DNA from: Methylococcales bacterium
GTDB taxonomy: Bacteria; Pseudomonadota; Gammaproteobacteria; Methylococcales; Methylomonadaceae
Length of the DNA: 42,170 nucleotides
Assembly (NCBI GenBank): GCA_026399095.1
Contig: JAPLRP010000085.1
Location: 1-42,170, forward strand
Direction: 5' to 3'
Shown here: positions 32,943-41,734 of the stretch, piece by piece
Numbering within the stretch: the first letter of the stretch is position 1
How the letters are laid out: each line of letters begins with the position of its first letter
The notes under the pieces: model-generated
The model's input: the letters and a program-made list of their open reading frames with translations, nothing else
The model's database searches: none
Told to the model about the DNA's origin: nothing
Position numbers and translations under genes: made by a program

Positions 32943-34139
32943 TTATAAGCTGGATGAGACGGAGCAAAAGAAAGTTTTTAAATAATCTGTTTCAGGCGAT
33001 GCCGGATCAATTGGATGGTCAGGTCCTTGTCCGCCGCTAGCAAAAAATACTAAATGACGATCGATATGTCGCCCAGATCCCCGTAAAATTTCATGCAGAT
33101 TTTCACGGCTGAGGTGAAATGAGCAGGAAGCAGAAATTAGAATGCCGTTCTTGGATAATACCTGAAGTGCAAGATGATTTAATCTGCGATAAGCCTCGTA
33201 ACCTTGTTTGAAATCTTTTTTTCGTTTAATTAACGCAGGTGGATCGAGAACAATAATATCATAAAGTTCGTTATTTAGGCGGGCTTGCTTTAAAAATTCA
33301 AAGACATCACTACGCACAAAATGCATTTTTTCGTCAACCTGATTGAGTTGAGCGTTTTCCTGCGCTAGAGCCAATGCCCCTTCAGAAGCATCAACACAGG
33401 TTACCTCAGAGGCACCGGCAATAGCGGCAGGAATACCCCAGGCGCCGGTGTAGGAAAATAAATCCAGTACCCGCTGGTTTTTTGAAATAGACGCCAACAG
33501 TGCTCTGCTGTTTCTGTGATCATAAAACCAGCCAGTTTTTTGACCTTCCAGAATATCTATTTTAAATTTAGCGTTATTTTCTTCAATGATGACTGTGTCA
33601 GGGAGTTCGCCGTAAACCACTTCAGATTCAAGACTTAAGCCCTCTAGTTGCCGCTGACTGTTATCATTTTTAAGAACGATGGCCACTGGGCTTAATAACT
33701 CAACCAGTGCGGAAATTAATGCTTCTTTACGTTGCTCAATGCCGGCAGTCGTTATCTGCACTGATAATACGGCGCCAAAGCGATCAATAACCAAGCCGGG
33801 TAAGCCGTCACTTTCACCAAAAACCAAGCGATAATAAGGTTTGTCAAACAATTTTTCACGCAAAGAAAGCGCGTTAGTCAGGCGTTCTTTAAAAAAATTA
33901 ACGCCACATTTTAGATTAGGCTTTCTTGATAACAGCCGTGCACAAATCAGGGTTTGCGGATTAATATAAGCCGTCCCCATGATTTTTCCATCATCACTTT
34001 TAACCTGAACAAGGTCTCCCGCTGTGAATTGTTCTAACGCTGTTTTTTTTGTATCAACTTCATTGCTAAAAACCCATAAATGGCCTTTGCGTAGGCGTTT
34101 GTCTTCGTTCTTTTTTAAGTATATTTCAGGTAGTGACAT
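32943..34139 (-). CDS. RlmI/RlmK-like class I rRNA (cytosine-C5) methyltransferase
   Basis: PUA domain plus Rossmann methyltransferase of the RlmI type, which makes m5C1962 in 23S rRNA in Escherichia coli. I use ATG at 34139 (398 residues, against 396 for RlmI); the open frame reaches back into prmA but the extra residues do not match the family. PUA: KGHLWVFSNEVD. Methyltransferase: VLDLFSYTGAWG, SAM-binding CVDASEGAL, IVLDPPALIKRKKDF and SASCSFHLSRENL (motif with Cys-Ser). Which of the paralogous positions it modifies is not certain. A weak ribosome site precedes the start; coupling to prmA 43 bases upstream may help. Confidence 0.88.
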   Translation of the reverse strand: MSLPEIYLKKNEDKRLRKGHLWVFSNEVDTKKTALEQFTAGDLVQVKSDDGKIMGTAYINPQTLICARLLSRKPNLKCGVNFFKERLTNALSLREKLFDKPYYRLVFGESDGLPGLVIDRFGAVLSVQITTAGIEQRKEALISALVELLSPVAIVLKNDNSQRQLEGLSLESEVVYGELPDTVIIEENNAKFKIDILEGQKTGWFYDHRNSRALLASISKNQRVLDLFSYTGAWGIPAAIAGASEVTCVDASEGALALAQENAQLNQVDEKMHFVRSDVFEFLKQARLNNELYDIIVLDPPALIKRKKDFKQGYEAYRRLNHLALQVLSKNGILISASCSFHLSRENLHEILRGSGRHIDRHLVFFASGGQGPDHPIDPASPETDYLKTFFCSVSSSL

Positions 34140-34182
34140 GTTTAATAGATATTTTTTAATTAAGGTTGATGGAAGCAAAGAG

Positions 34183-35061
34183 CTAGCGCTTAATGCCATC
34201 AAGTCTGATCCAGTCTTCTTGCTGAACTAAAGGATTAAAAATTATATGGTGCTGATAAGCGATTATAACCGCTTCAGCTTGTTCGTATAGAATACCTGAT
34301 AATACCAACTGACCACCGGTAACAACTAAAGCACAGATCTGCTCGGACATGTCTATTAAGGGGTTTGCCAGAATATTAGCCAAAACAATATCCGCCTGAA
34401 TGGCGGTAAATTGTTCAGGTAAATAGCAGTTTATTTTATCTTGCACATTATTTTTTAAAGCATTGCTTTGGGTGGCGGTTATGGCTTGCGGATCAATATC
34501 GACACCGTGTGCGACTTTAGCGCCCAGCAATATCGCGGCAACCGCTAATATGCCCGAGCCACAGCCATAATCAATGACTATTTTGTCGGTTAGGTCATGG
34601 CTGGCTAACCATTCCAGGCATAACGCTGTCGTTGGGTGCGTGCCTGTGCCAAAAGCAAGACCGGGATCGAGTGTTAAGCAAACTGTACCGGGTTCGTTTT
34701 GTTCCTGATCTGTTGGGCATACCCAAAGTTTATCGGCAAATCTCATGGGCTTGTAGTATTCCATCCAAGCACGTTCCCATTCTTGATCATCAACGGCTTC
34801 GTATAGCCAAGTATGTAACTCACCTTCCATAAACTGACGTAAAACTTGAGCTTTAATTAACTCCGGATCAGCATCGAGTTCGTAGAGAGCAATAACCTGA
34901 GTGTTACTCCATATCTTGGTTTCACCAATAGCCGGTTCGTAAACCGGTTCGTCTTCAGCATCCATATAAGTAACGGATACAGCACCCAGATGGCTAAAAA
35001 AATCGGCTAGTTGTGGAGCAGTGTCTTCAGTGGTGATAACGGAAATTTGATGCCAGGCCAT
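34183..35061 (-). CDS. prmA: Ribosomal protein L11 methyltransferase
   Basis: Trimethylates ribosomal protein L11. I use ATG at 35061 (MAWHQISV, 292 residues, against 293 in Escherichia coli). The frame extends to 35121, but that extension runs into an inverted repeat. Motifs: FSHLGAVSVTYMD in the N-terminal L11-binding domain, LDPGLAFGTGTHPTT, VIDYGCGSGILAVAA, VDIDPQA and ANILANPLIDM. It lies between accC and the rlmI-like gene; accB-accC-prmA-dusB is a conserved order, here interrupted after prmA by three genes. Confidence 0.97.
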   Translation of the reverse strand: MAWHQISVITTEDTAPQLADFFSHLGAVSVTYMDAEDEPVYEPAIGETKIWSNTQVIALYELDADPELIKAQVLRQFMEGELHTWLYEAVDDQEWERAWMEYYKPMRFADKLWVCPTDQEQNEPGTVCLTLDPGLAFGTGTHPTTALCLEWLASHDLTDKIVIDYGCGSGILAVAAILLGAKVAHGVDIDPQAITATQSNALKNNVQDKINCYLPEQFTAIQADIVLANILANPLIDMSEQICALVVTGGQLVLSGILYEQAEAVIIAYQHHIIFNPLVQQEDWIRLDGIKR

Positions 35062-35089
35062 AATATAGATGCTTTGTTTGAGGATGATT

Positions 35090-35165
35090 TGTTGGGTTAG
35101 GCGATAGCCGAAACCCAACATTTGGAGCTTTAATGTGTTGGGTTTCGGCTATCGCCTAACCCAAC
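35090..35165. repeat. REPIN-like palindrome between accC and prmA (two REP arms in inverted order)
   Basis: Two 30-base arms, 35091-35120 and 35136-35165, are perfect reverse complements around a 15-base spacer. Each arm also folds on itself: TGTTGGGTT pairs with AACCCAACA around a GGC-GATA-GCC inner stem. This nested architecture is that of REP sequences arranged as a REPIN, normally mobilised by a RAYT transposase, none of which is in the window. GTTGGGTT...AACCCAAC repeats are widespread in gammaproteobacteria. Its position after the accC stop and before prmA also lets it act as a transcription terminator or RNA stability element. I found no second copy in this window. Confidence 0.8.
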
Positions 35166-35225
35166 CTACGCGACTGGCTTTTTCTTCGGGTCCTTCGTGG
35201 CGATATACCCTTAAGTTGTTGCTAC

Positions 35226-36569
35226 TTAATGAATACCCAGCTTTTTTTCCAGATAATGGATGTTTTGTTGGCCTATTCCAAAAGCACTGTCATTCATAAT
35301 ATCTTGTTGAAGCGGGATGTTGGTTTTAATGCCGTCTATGATAATTTCGCTAAGTGCGGTATTCATTCGGGCAATCGCACTCTTACGGTCTTCACCATGA
35401 GCAATCAGTTTGCCTATCATAGAGTCGTAATAAGGCGGCACTTTATAACCATTGTAAATATGCGTTTCACAGCGAATACCAGGACCACCGGGCATGTGAA
35501 ATTGATCAATGGTGCCGGGGCAGGGCATAAAGGTTTTGGGATCTTCTGCATTCAAGCGGCATTCAATGGCATGGCCGGTTATTTTGACTTGATCTTGCGT
35601 AATAGACAGCGGTTCGCCGGCAGCAATACGCAGTTGCTCTTTAACAATATCAAAGCCTGTGACCATTTCCGTGACAGGATGTTCTACCTGAACGCGAGTG
35701 TTCATTTCTATAAAATAGAACTCACCTTTTTCATACAAAAATTCAAAAGTTCCTGCGCCTAAATAGCCGATATCAACACAGGCTTTTGCGCAACGTTCAC
35801 CAATAGTTTTACGTTGTTCTTCGGTGATGCCGGGAGCAGGTGCTTCTTCAACTACTTTTTGATGGCGTCGTTGCATGGAACAATCACGCTCACCTAAATG
35901 GATGGCGTTGCCGAAGGAGTCCGCCATGACTTGAAATTCAATATGACGTGGATCTTCGAGAAATTTTTCCATGTATACGGTAGGATTCCCAAAAGCACTA
36001 CCTGCCTCAGCTTTAGTCATCGAAATCGCATTGATAAGCGCTGATTCTGTATGAACCGTGCGCATGCCTCTTCCACCACCACCACCGGCTGCCTTGATAA
36101 TAACCGGATAACCAACTTCTCGGGCCATCATGATGTTTTTTTCGTCATTGTCTGACAAGGGGTCGTTATTTCCTGGGACGCAAGGTATGCCGGCAGCCAG
36201 CATGGCTTTTTTTGCAGAAATTTTGTCACCCATCATGCGGATAGTTTCTGCATTCGGGCCAATAAATACAAAGCCGCTTTGTTTTACTTTTTCAGAAAAA
36301 TCAGCATTTTCTGATAAGAATCCATAACCTGGATGAATTGCTTCTGCATCAGTGACTTCCGCAGCACTAATGATCGCAGGAATATTGAGGTAGCTGTCTG
36401 CAGAAGCGGCGGGTCCAATACAGACCGATTCATCTGCAAGCCGAACATGCTTAAGGTCTCGGTCCGCTTCAGAATGAACAGCGACCACTTTAATGCCTAA
36501 TTCTCTACAAGCACGTAAGATGCGTAAGGCGATTTCACCACGATTGGCGATGACTATTTTATCAAACAT
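35226..36569 (-). CDS. accC: Biotin carboxylase subunit of acetyl-CoA carboxylase
   Basis: Carboxylates the biotin of AccB with ATP and bicarbonate, first half of malonyl-CoA synthesis. 447 residues (Escherichia coli 449). [33 protein letters not shown], the glycine-rich ATP loop [46 protein letters not shown] and [10 protein letters not shown] are all visible. 14 bases behind accB; clearly one operon with aroQ and accB. Confidence 0.99.
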   Translation of the reverse strand: MFDKIVIANRGEIALRILRACRELGIKVVAVHSEADRDLKHVRLADESVCIGPAASADSYLNIPAIISAAEVTDAEAIHPGYGFLSENADFSEKVKQSGFVFIGPNAETIRMMGDKISAKKAMLAAGIPCVPGNNDPLSDNDEKNIMMAREVGYPVIIKAAGGGGGRGMRTVHTESALINAISMTKAEAGSAFGNPTVYMEKFLEDPRHIEFQVMADSFGNAIHLGERDCSMQRRHQKVVEEAPAPGITEEQRKTIGERCAKACVDIGYLGAGTFEFLYEKGEFYFIEMNTRVQVEHPVTEMVTGFDIVKEQLRIAAGEPLSITQDQVKITGHAIECRLNAEDPKTFMPCPGTIDQFHMPGGPGIRCETHIYNGYKVPPYYDSMIGKLIAHGEDRKSAIARMNTALSEIIIDGIKTNIPLQQDIMNDSAFGIGQQNIHYLEKKLGIH

Positions 36570-36583
36570 AAGATTTCCGCTGA

Positions 36584-37021
36584 TTATTCAATGATGAATA
36601 AAGGTTGACCATATTCAACCGGCTCAGCATTTTCAACCAATATTTTGGTAATAGTACCGCTTTTATCCGCTTCAATCTGATTAAGAATTTTCATGGCTTC
36701 TATAATGCACAAGGTATCGCCGGCCATGACGGATTGACCAACTTCTACGAATACTTTGGTGCCAGGCGATGCGGAACGATAAAAAGTACCCACCATCGGT
36801 GATTTAACAACATGGCCGGTTATTTTTTCTTCAACGACTGTTGGTGCTGCAGCAACTAATAGTGGTGCTGGTGCTGAGGGCACTTGTGCATAAGCTATTG
36901 GAGCTGGTGCGGCTGAATAGCGGCTAATGCGAATGGCTTCTTCACCTTCTTTAATTTCTATTTCGGCAATGTCTGATTCTTCGAGAATTTCGATGAGTTT
37001 TTTTATTTTTCTAATATCCAT
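36584..37021 (-). CDS. accB: Biotin carboxyl carrier protein of acetyl-CoA carboxylase
   Basis: 145 residues. An N-terminal helical part ([21 protein letters not shown], seen as [11 protein letters not shown]) is followed by an Ala/Pro-rich linker (about 36-62) and a biotinyl domain (about 68-145) with [14 protein letters not shown] and the biotinylated Lys 111 in [16 protein letters not shown]. The protruding thumb of the domain is present. Three bases separate its start from the aroQ stop, so it is translationally coupled to aroQ. Confidence 0.98.
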   Translation of the reverse strand: MDIRKIKKLIEILEESDIAEIEIKEGEEAIRISRYSAAPAPIAYAQVPSAPAPLLVAAAPTVVEEKITGHVVKSPMVGTFYRSASPGTKVFVEVGQSVMAGDTLCIIEAMKILNQIEADKSGTITKILVENAEPVEYGQPLFIIE

Positions 37022-37024
37022 TGT

Positions 37025-37471
37025 CTAAGGTCTCTCGGTTAGTATCTGATGAGCGGCTTCTAAGGCCAGTTCGTATCCTGTTGCACCTAATCCACAGATA
37101 ACGCCGGTAGCAATATCCGAGAAATAGGAATGTTTTCTAAAAGGTTCACGTGCATGGACGTTTGATAAATGAACCTCAATAAAAGGGATTTTGGTTGCCA
37201 GCAAGGCATCGCGAATAGCGACACTGGTATGAGTGAAAGCCGCCGGATTGATGATAATAAAATCAACCTGATTTTCATAAGCTTGATGTATCAATTCAAC
37301 AATTTGATGTTCGGCATTATTTTGATAAAAAGCGAGGTCATGCTTTAACTCGGCTGCTTTTTTTTCAAGGGATTCACGGATGTCAGCTAGCGTTTTATTA
37401 CCATAATGGCCGGGTTCACGAACACCCAGTAAGTTTAAATTTGGGCCATTTAAAACGGTAATAGTCGCCAT
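37025..37471 (-). CDS. aroQ: Type II 3-dehydroquinate dehydratase
   Basis: Dehydrates 3-dehydroquinate in the shikimate pathway. 148 residues, dodecameric type II family. [19 protein letters not shown] carries the catalytic Tyr (residue 23) and Arg 18; [18 protein letters not shown] and [17 protein letters not shown] are the other active-site segments. First gene of the aroQ-accB-accC operon, an arrangement common in gammaproteobacteria. About 260 bases upstream to mgtA hold no gene and no obvious promoter beyond AT-rich stretches. Confidence 0.98.
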   Translation of the reverse strand: MATITVLNGPNLNLLGVREPGHYGNKTLADIRESLEKKAAELKHDLAFYQNNAEHQIVELIHQAYENQVDFIIINPAAFTHTSVAIRDALLATKIPFIEVHLSNVHAREPFRKHSYFSDIATGVICGLGATGYELALEAAHQILTERP

Positions 37472-37732
37472 TTATTTTTGATTTAATGCTGAAGAGTTAA
37501 AAGTCGCAATTTTACCGTGTTTAGATTTTTTGTCCAGATATTATGCTTTTAACAAAAGATAGCAACAGGATAGGTCTTATTTAGAGCCGGTTCTTAACTT
37601 ATACAAACAATCTGCAGCTTGATTGTTGCTTATTTTCGGGTTCTATAATCAGATGCAGGCTTTTAAGTGATTAGCAGAATAGAGTAATAACTAAAAGGTA
37701 CGGTATTTATAATACAGGAAAATTTTATTTAC

Positions 37733-40285
37733 CTAAATAACCGACATCTTTACCAAACGGTAAAAGAGATATTTGGCTATTTCAGCGGTGGATAGATAAA
37801 GCATAACAATCAAGAGCAGCAGGCCGACTAAAGACAGCGGTAAGGGTACAAAGCCCACCAGCGGTGCCAAAGGCGTATAGGGTAATGTCACAGTGAAGGC
37901 GACAACGGTTAAGGTTGCCGCCACCAGATAGTTGCCGGGGCGGGTTTTAAAGAAAGGACGACTGCTACGCACTACAAACACAATCATCGCTGCCGAAACC
38001 ACCGATTCTAAAAACCAGGCGGTACGAAATTGCTCGGTAGAAACATCCAATATTAACAATAAGCCAAACGTCATATAATCAAATATCGAGCTGACAATAC
38101 CAAAGGTAATCATAAATTTACGAATAAACTTGATATCCCAGCGCCTAGGTTGCGAAACCATTTGAGCATCAACATTATCAGTAGCGATGGTCATTTCGGG
38201 GAAATCAGTCAGTAAATTGGTCAACAATATTTGTTTGGGTAACAACGGTAGAAAGGGCAAAAACAAAGAAGCACCGGCCATACTGAACATATTGCCAAAG
38301 TTAGAACTGGTAGCCATAAAGACATATTTTAACGTATTCGCAAAAGTCATCCGCCCCTCTCTTACGCCTTGTACCAACACACACAAATCTTTTTCCAGCA
38401 GGACAATTTGAGCCGTTTCCTTGGCGACATCCGCCGCGCTATCGACTGATATGCCGACATCTGCGGCATGTAAGGCGGATACATCATTAATACCATCCCC
38501 CAAGTAACCGACGACAAAACCGGCTTTTTTTAAAGCGAGGATAATACGCTCTTTCTGATTGGGCTCAATTTCGGCAAATAAATTAACCTCGGCTACCTGA
38601 TTGATGAGTGCTAAATCACTCATCTCGCGAATTTCCGGTCCGGTCAGTATTTCATGCTCCGCAATGCCCAGCTGCTTACTGACGGTCTTGGCTACCAGTC
38701 GGTTATCGCCCGTAATAATTTTTAGCGTAACCCCTAGGTCTTTTAGTTGATTGATGGTTTCCGTGCAGCCCGCTTTAGGTGGGTCGAAAAATACCAAAAA
38801 GCCCAGAAAACAGAGATTACTTTCATCGGTTTTATCCAGATCAGTTTGTTTGGGTAATGACTTATAGGCCAGACCCAAGGTACGAAAGCCTTGTGTGCTC
38901 AATACTTCATAACGTTGCTCGATATGAGTAAGCTCTTGGTCAATTGGAACCAAAGAGCCATCACTCATTTCTACCTCAGAGCAAATTCCTAAAATAGCGG
39001 TTAAAGCACCTTTTGTCACTAAAATAGTGCTACCTTGATCTGACAGCAACAGGCTTAAGCGTTTGCGATAAAAATCGTAAGGGATTTCCGCAATTTTTTC
39101 ACAGCCTGTTAAATCAAACGGCCTATATTGCCGGATTGCTTCATCAATAGGGTTGCTAAAACCGGTTTCATAAACCGAATTAAGATAAGCATAGCGAGCC
39201 ACTTTGTCGCTAGCCTTGCCTGATAAATCCAAGGTGCCCTGGAGATGAACAATACCCTCTGTTAGCGTACCGGTTTTATCCGAACACAATACATTCATGC
39301 TGCCAAAATTTTCTATGGAAGCCAGTTGTTTAACAATCACTTTTTGTTCAGCCATTCGCTTGGCACCATGAGCCAAATTAACACTGATGATGGCGGGTAA
39401 TAACTGGGGTGTTAAGCCAACGGCCAATGCCAGCGCAAATAAAAATGATTCAATAACCGGTTTGGCAAGGTAAACATTGATGGCAAAAATAAGGATGACC
39501 AAGGTTAAAGTAACTTCCATAAGCAGATAACCAAAACGTCTCACACCACGTTCAAATTCTGTTTCTGGTGCTTTAAGTTTGATACGTATCGACAGTTTGC
39601 CAAATTCCGAAGACTGACCTGTTGCGATTACAATGGCGGTTGTTCTGCCACTTTGCACATGGGTTCCCATCCACAAAGCGTTGGTGCGTTGGCTTAATGG
39701 TGTATTTGCTGGTAATACACCGGGTTGTTTTTCGACTGGATAGCTTTCACCGGTTAATATGGCTTCATCAACAAACAAATTATCTGACTTAAGCAGTAAA
39801 CAATCCGCCGGAATAACATCGCCTGCTTTAAGCAAAATGATATCCCCGGGAACCAGGTTATCGCTGGGAATTTCTGAGGCAACCCCATCGCGCATGACGC
39901 AAACGGTGATTTGCACTATCGCCAGTAATTTTTTGATGGCATTGGCAGCGCCTTTCTCTTGCCAGAACCCCAAACAGCCACTGATTAACACGATCGTTAA
40001 TATGATGGCCGCATCTAAGCGTTCATTTAAAAAAAACGATAAGCCGGTGGCGAACAGCAAAATCAGAATGATGGCGCTTTTAAACTGAGCCAAAAACAGC
40101 CGTATATTGCCATTTTTGTGTTTATTATTTAACTGATTAGCACCGTAGCGTTTTATACGCCGACAGGCTTCTTCATTTCCCAATCCTTTAGGGGATGTTT
40201 TTAGTTGCTTGAATTGCTGCTGTGTGGAAATACTCCAGAAAGCGAAACTCGTTTCCTTATTGACGGGTTTAGTGAAGACTGCCAT
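37733..40285 (-). CDS. mgtA: Magnesium-transporting P-type ATPase, MgtA/MgtB type (P3B)
   Basis: I use ATG at 40285 (MAVFTKPVN, 850 residues), which has AAGAGA in ribosome-site position; an ATG at 40318 would add 11 residues. Ten or so membrane helices. Order of motifs: N-terminal cation-ATPase segment with GNEEACRRIKRYGANQL, GDVIPADCLLL and DEAILTGESYPVEKQ (actuator), DKTGTLTEG with the phosphorylated Asp (about residue 350 in the longer numbering), TGDNR, and GYLGDGINDVSALHAADVGISVDSA. The P3B subtype imports Mg2+. It is last in transcription order after the TPR and TerB-like genes, with a 99-base gap. No clear leader element of MgtA type was identified. Confidence 0.93.
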   Translation of the reverse strand: MAVFTKPVNKETSFAFWSISTQQQFKQLKTSPKGLGNEEACRRIKRYGANQLNNKHKNGNIRLFLAQFKSAIILILLFATGLSFFLNERLDAAIILTIVLISGCLGFWQEKGAANAIKKLLAIVQITVCVMRDGVASEIPSDNLVPGDIILLKAGDVIPADCLLLKSDNLFVDEAILTGESYPVEKQPGVLPANTPLSQRTNALWMGTHVQSGRTTAIVIATGQSSEFGKLSIRIKLKAPETEFERGVRRFGYLLMEVTLTLVILIFAINVYLAKPVIESFLFALALAVGLTPQLLPAIISVNLAHGAKRMAEQKVIVKQLASIENFGSMNVLCSDKTGTLTEGIVHLQGTLDLSGKASDKVARYAYLNSVYETGFSNPIDEAIRQYRPFDLTGCEKIAEIPYDFYRKRLSLLLSDQGSTILVTKGALTAILGICSEVEMSDGSLVPIDQELTHIEQRYEVLSTQGFRTLGLAYKSLPKQTDLDKTDESNLCFLGFLVFFDPPKAGCTETINQLKDLGVTLKIITGDNRLVAKTVSKQLGIAEHEILTGPEIREMSDLALINQVAEVNLFAEIEPNQKERIILALKKAGFVVGYLGDGINDVSALHAADVGISVDSAADVAKETAQIVLLEKDLCVLVQGVREGRMTFANTLKYVFMATSSNFGNMFSMAGASLFLPFLPLLPKQILLTNLLTDFPEMTIATDNVDAQMVSQPRRWDIKFIRKFMITFGIVSSIFDYMTFGLLLILDVSTEQFRTAWFLESVVSAAMIVFVVRSSRPFFKTRPGNYLVAATLTVVAFTVTLPYTPLAPLVGFVPLPLSLVGLLLLIVMLYLSTAEIAKYLFYRLVKMSVI

Positions 40286-40384
40286 TGATGATCTCTTAGG
40301 ATATAAAAAGATATTCAAGCATAGGGGCAGTCAACAAAAAACGTCGGCAACTCAGGTTTTTGAAAAGCATTGGCCGCTTAACTG

Positions 40385-40846
40385 CTAAGCAGGATGAACT
40401 TCTGCTTCCACACGATTTTTGGCCATTATAAAAGCCGTATGGGGCACATATAAAAGGTCGGCAATTTTTCTAACCAAATATTCTTCGTTAATATCCAATA
40501 CGCCATCAATAAAAGCAATTTTCCAAAGCGACTCAATTAAGGCAACTTTTTGCTCTTGACTGTATTCTTTATTGATTAAAGACGTAAACTGAAAATAATC
40601 AGTTGCCTGAACTCTTTGTCTTTCAGCCAGCACTAATAGCGCATCAGTTTGCTCAGTTGTTAAGGAAAAATTCTGATGAATCAGCGAGACAATCACCTCA
40701 AGTTCTAAGGCTTCAACTTTATCGTCCATATACATCATTTCCAAAAACAAGGCGACAGTAGCCAGTTGCAGCTTTTGTTCAGTGGACTCTGTCGGTGCGT
40801 TTAGCGCAAGGTGTTGTTCAAAAAAAAGTTTGATCTGGTTTAGCAT
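40385..40846 (-). CDS. TerB-family protein
   Basis: A 153-residue soluble, all-helical acidic protein. Two paired acidic helices mark the TerB family: EMMYMDDKVEALELEVI (about residues 36-52) and IAFIDGVLDINEEYLVRKIADLL (about 113-135), the Asp/Glu-rich patches that bind metal in TerB of tellurite resistance. It is not in a ter operon. It follows the TPR-like protein gene by 39 bases and precedes mgtA on the same strand. The role is unknown; TerB-like domains occur in metal and stress contexts. Confidence 0.78.
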   Translation of the reverse strand: MLNQIKLFFEQHLALNAPTESTEQKLQLATVALFLEMMYMDDKVEALELEVIVSLIHQNFSLTTEQTDALLVLAERQRVQATDYFQFTSLINKEYSQEQKVALIESLWKIAFIDGVLDINEEYLVRKIADLLYVPHTAFIMAKNRVEAEVHPA

Positions 40847-40885
40847 AATAAAAAAACTCTGGTTAAATCAAAATAAAAGAAAAAA

Positions 40886-41734
40886 TTAAGTCCAATCATC
40901 GTTGTTATCATCAGCGCTGTCGTCATCCCAAGAGGATGCGTCTGCAATACCAAAGTCAGTGCCACCCATATCATCATTGTCGGCAACATGATCAGCTCCG
41001 CCCCAAGGCGACGAATCCGGTAAGGTATGATCGGTATTGACATTATTATCTTTGCCATTGCCATCGATAAAGTGATGCATCAGCGCTTCACCCGCCACGA
41101 CACCTGCACCCAAAGCCGCACCGGTAGCCAAATTACCCATCAGGCCGGAGCCCATGCCACCCGCAGATGGTTGCCCCATCACTGAGCCCGCTGCATTGGT
41201 ACCGACAGGCGGTATATTTCTGCCGGAAATATTACCCGCATAGTTATTGGCAGGAACAGCATTTGAGTTGCGCTGACGTAAAAATACGATTAACAAGATA
41301 ATAAAACTAAGGCCTAAAACAAACAGAAGCACAGGCATCCACTCTTTTGCGTTGCCGGGTAACGCTTGTCCGGCAATAGCAGGCTGTATCGAGTTGTTTG
41401 AGGTGCCAGCAATAAGGCCTTTAAGCTTTTGTAGGGTCTCTGGTTTAACAAAGGGCAGGCCGGGTTGTAATTGTTCAGCCTTACTTAATTCAACACTGGC
41501 GTTACTATATTGACCTTGTTTTGCCAATAATTCCGCCTCTACAAAATGCGCTTTGGCACTGTTTGGATGATCGCTCAGCACTTTGTCCATCATAGACTGG
41601 GCCTCGGCAAATTTACCTGCTTCTGCCGCCAAATAAACGTCATGCATCGTAGCATCGGCTTCAGCAAAGCTGGGTGTGGTAAAGCCTAGCGTCAAGAACA
41701 GGACAGCAATATTAATTAAACCGCGTGATAACAT
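40886..41734 (-). CDS. Secreted or membrane-anchored TPR protein with Gly-rich and Asp-rich tail
   Basis: A 282-residue protein with a signal peptide (1-24, cut after PSFA) and about two TPR-like repeats (residues 30-95: VYLAAEAGKFAEAQSMMDKVLSDHPNSAKAHFVEAELLAKQGQYSNA in short form). A transmembrane helix spans about 133-153 (WMPVLLFVLGLSFIILLIVFL). A low-complexity region follows: Gly/Ala-rich (about 180-216, with LMGNLATGAALGAGVVAGEALMHHF) and an acidic Asp/Asn-rich tail (225-282). The topology places TPRs in the periplasm and the acidic tail in the cytoplasm. No function assigned; the TerB-like gene follows directly. Confidence 0.75.
   Translation of the reverse strand: MLSRGLINIAVLFLTLGFTTPSFAEADATMHDVYLAAEAGKFAEAQSMMDKVLSDHPNSAKAHFVEAELLAKQGQYSNASVELSKAEQLQPGLPFVKPETLQKLKGLIAGTSNNSIQPAIAGQALPGNAKEWMPVLLFVLGLSFIILLIVFLRQRNSNAVPANNYAGNISGRNIPPVGTNAAGSVMGQPSAGGMGSGLMGNLATGAALGAGVVAGEALMHHFIDGNGKDNNVNTDHTLPDSSPWGGADHVADNDDMGGTDFGIADASSWDDDSADDNNDDWT

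Noticed and set aside
34140-34202. Longer start for the rlmI-like gene
   Set aside because: The extension begins with TTG inside prmA and encodes residues unlike the PUA domain start; ATG at 34139 matches the family.
40840-41064. 74-residue minus-strand frame with hydrophobic residues
   Set aside because: It overlaps the Asp-rich tail of the TPR protein in another frame; the hydrophobicity arises from reading GAT-rich codons out of frame.
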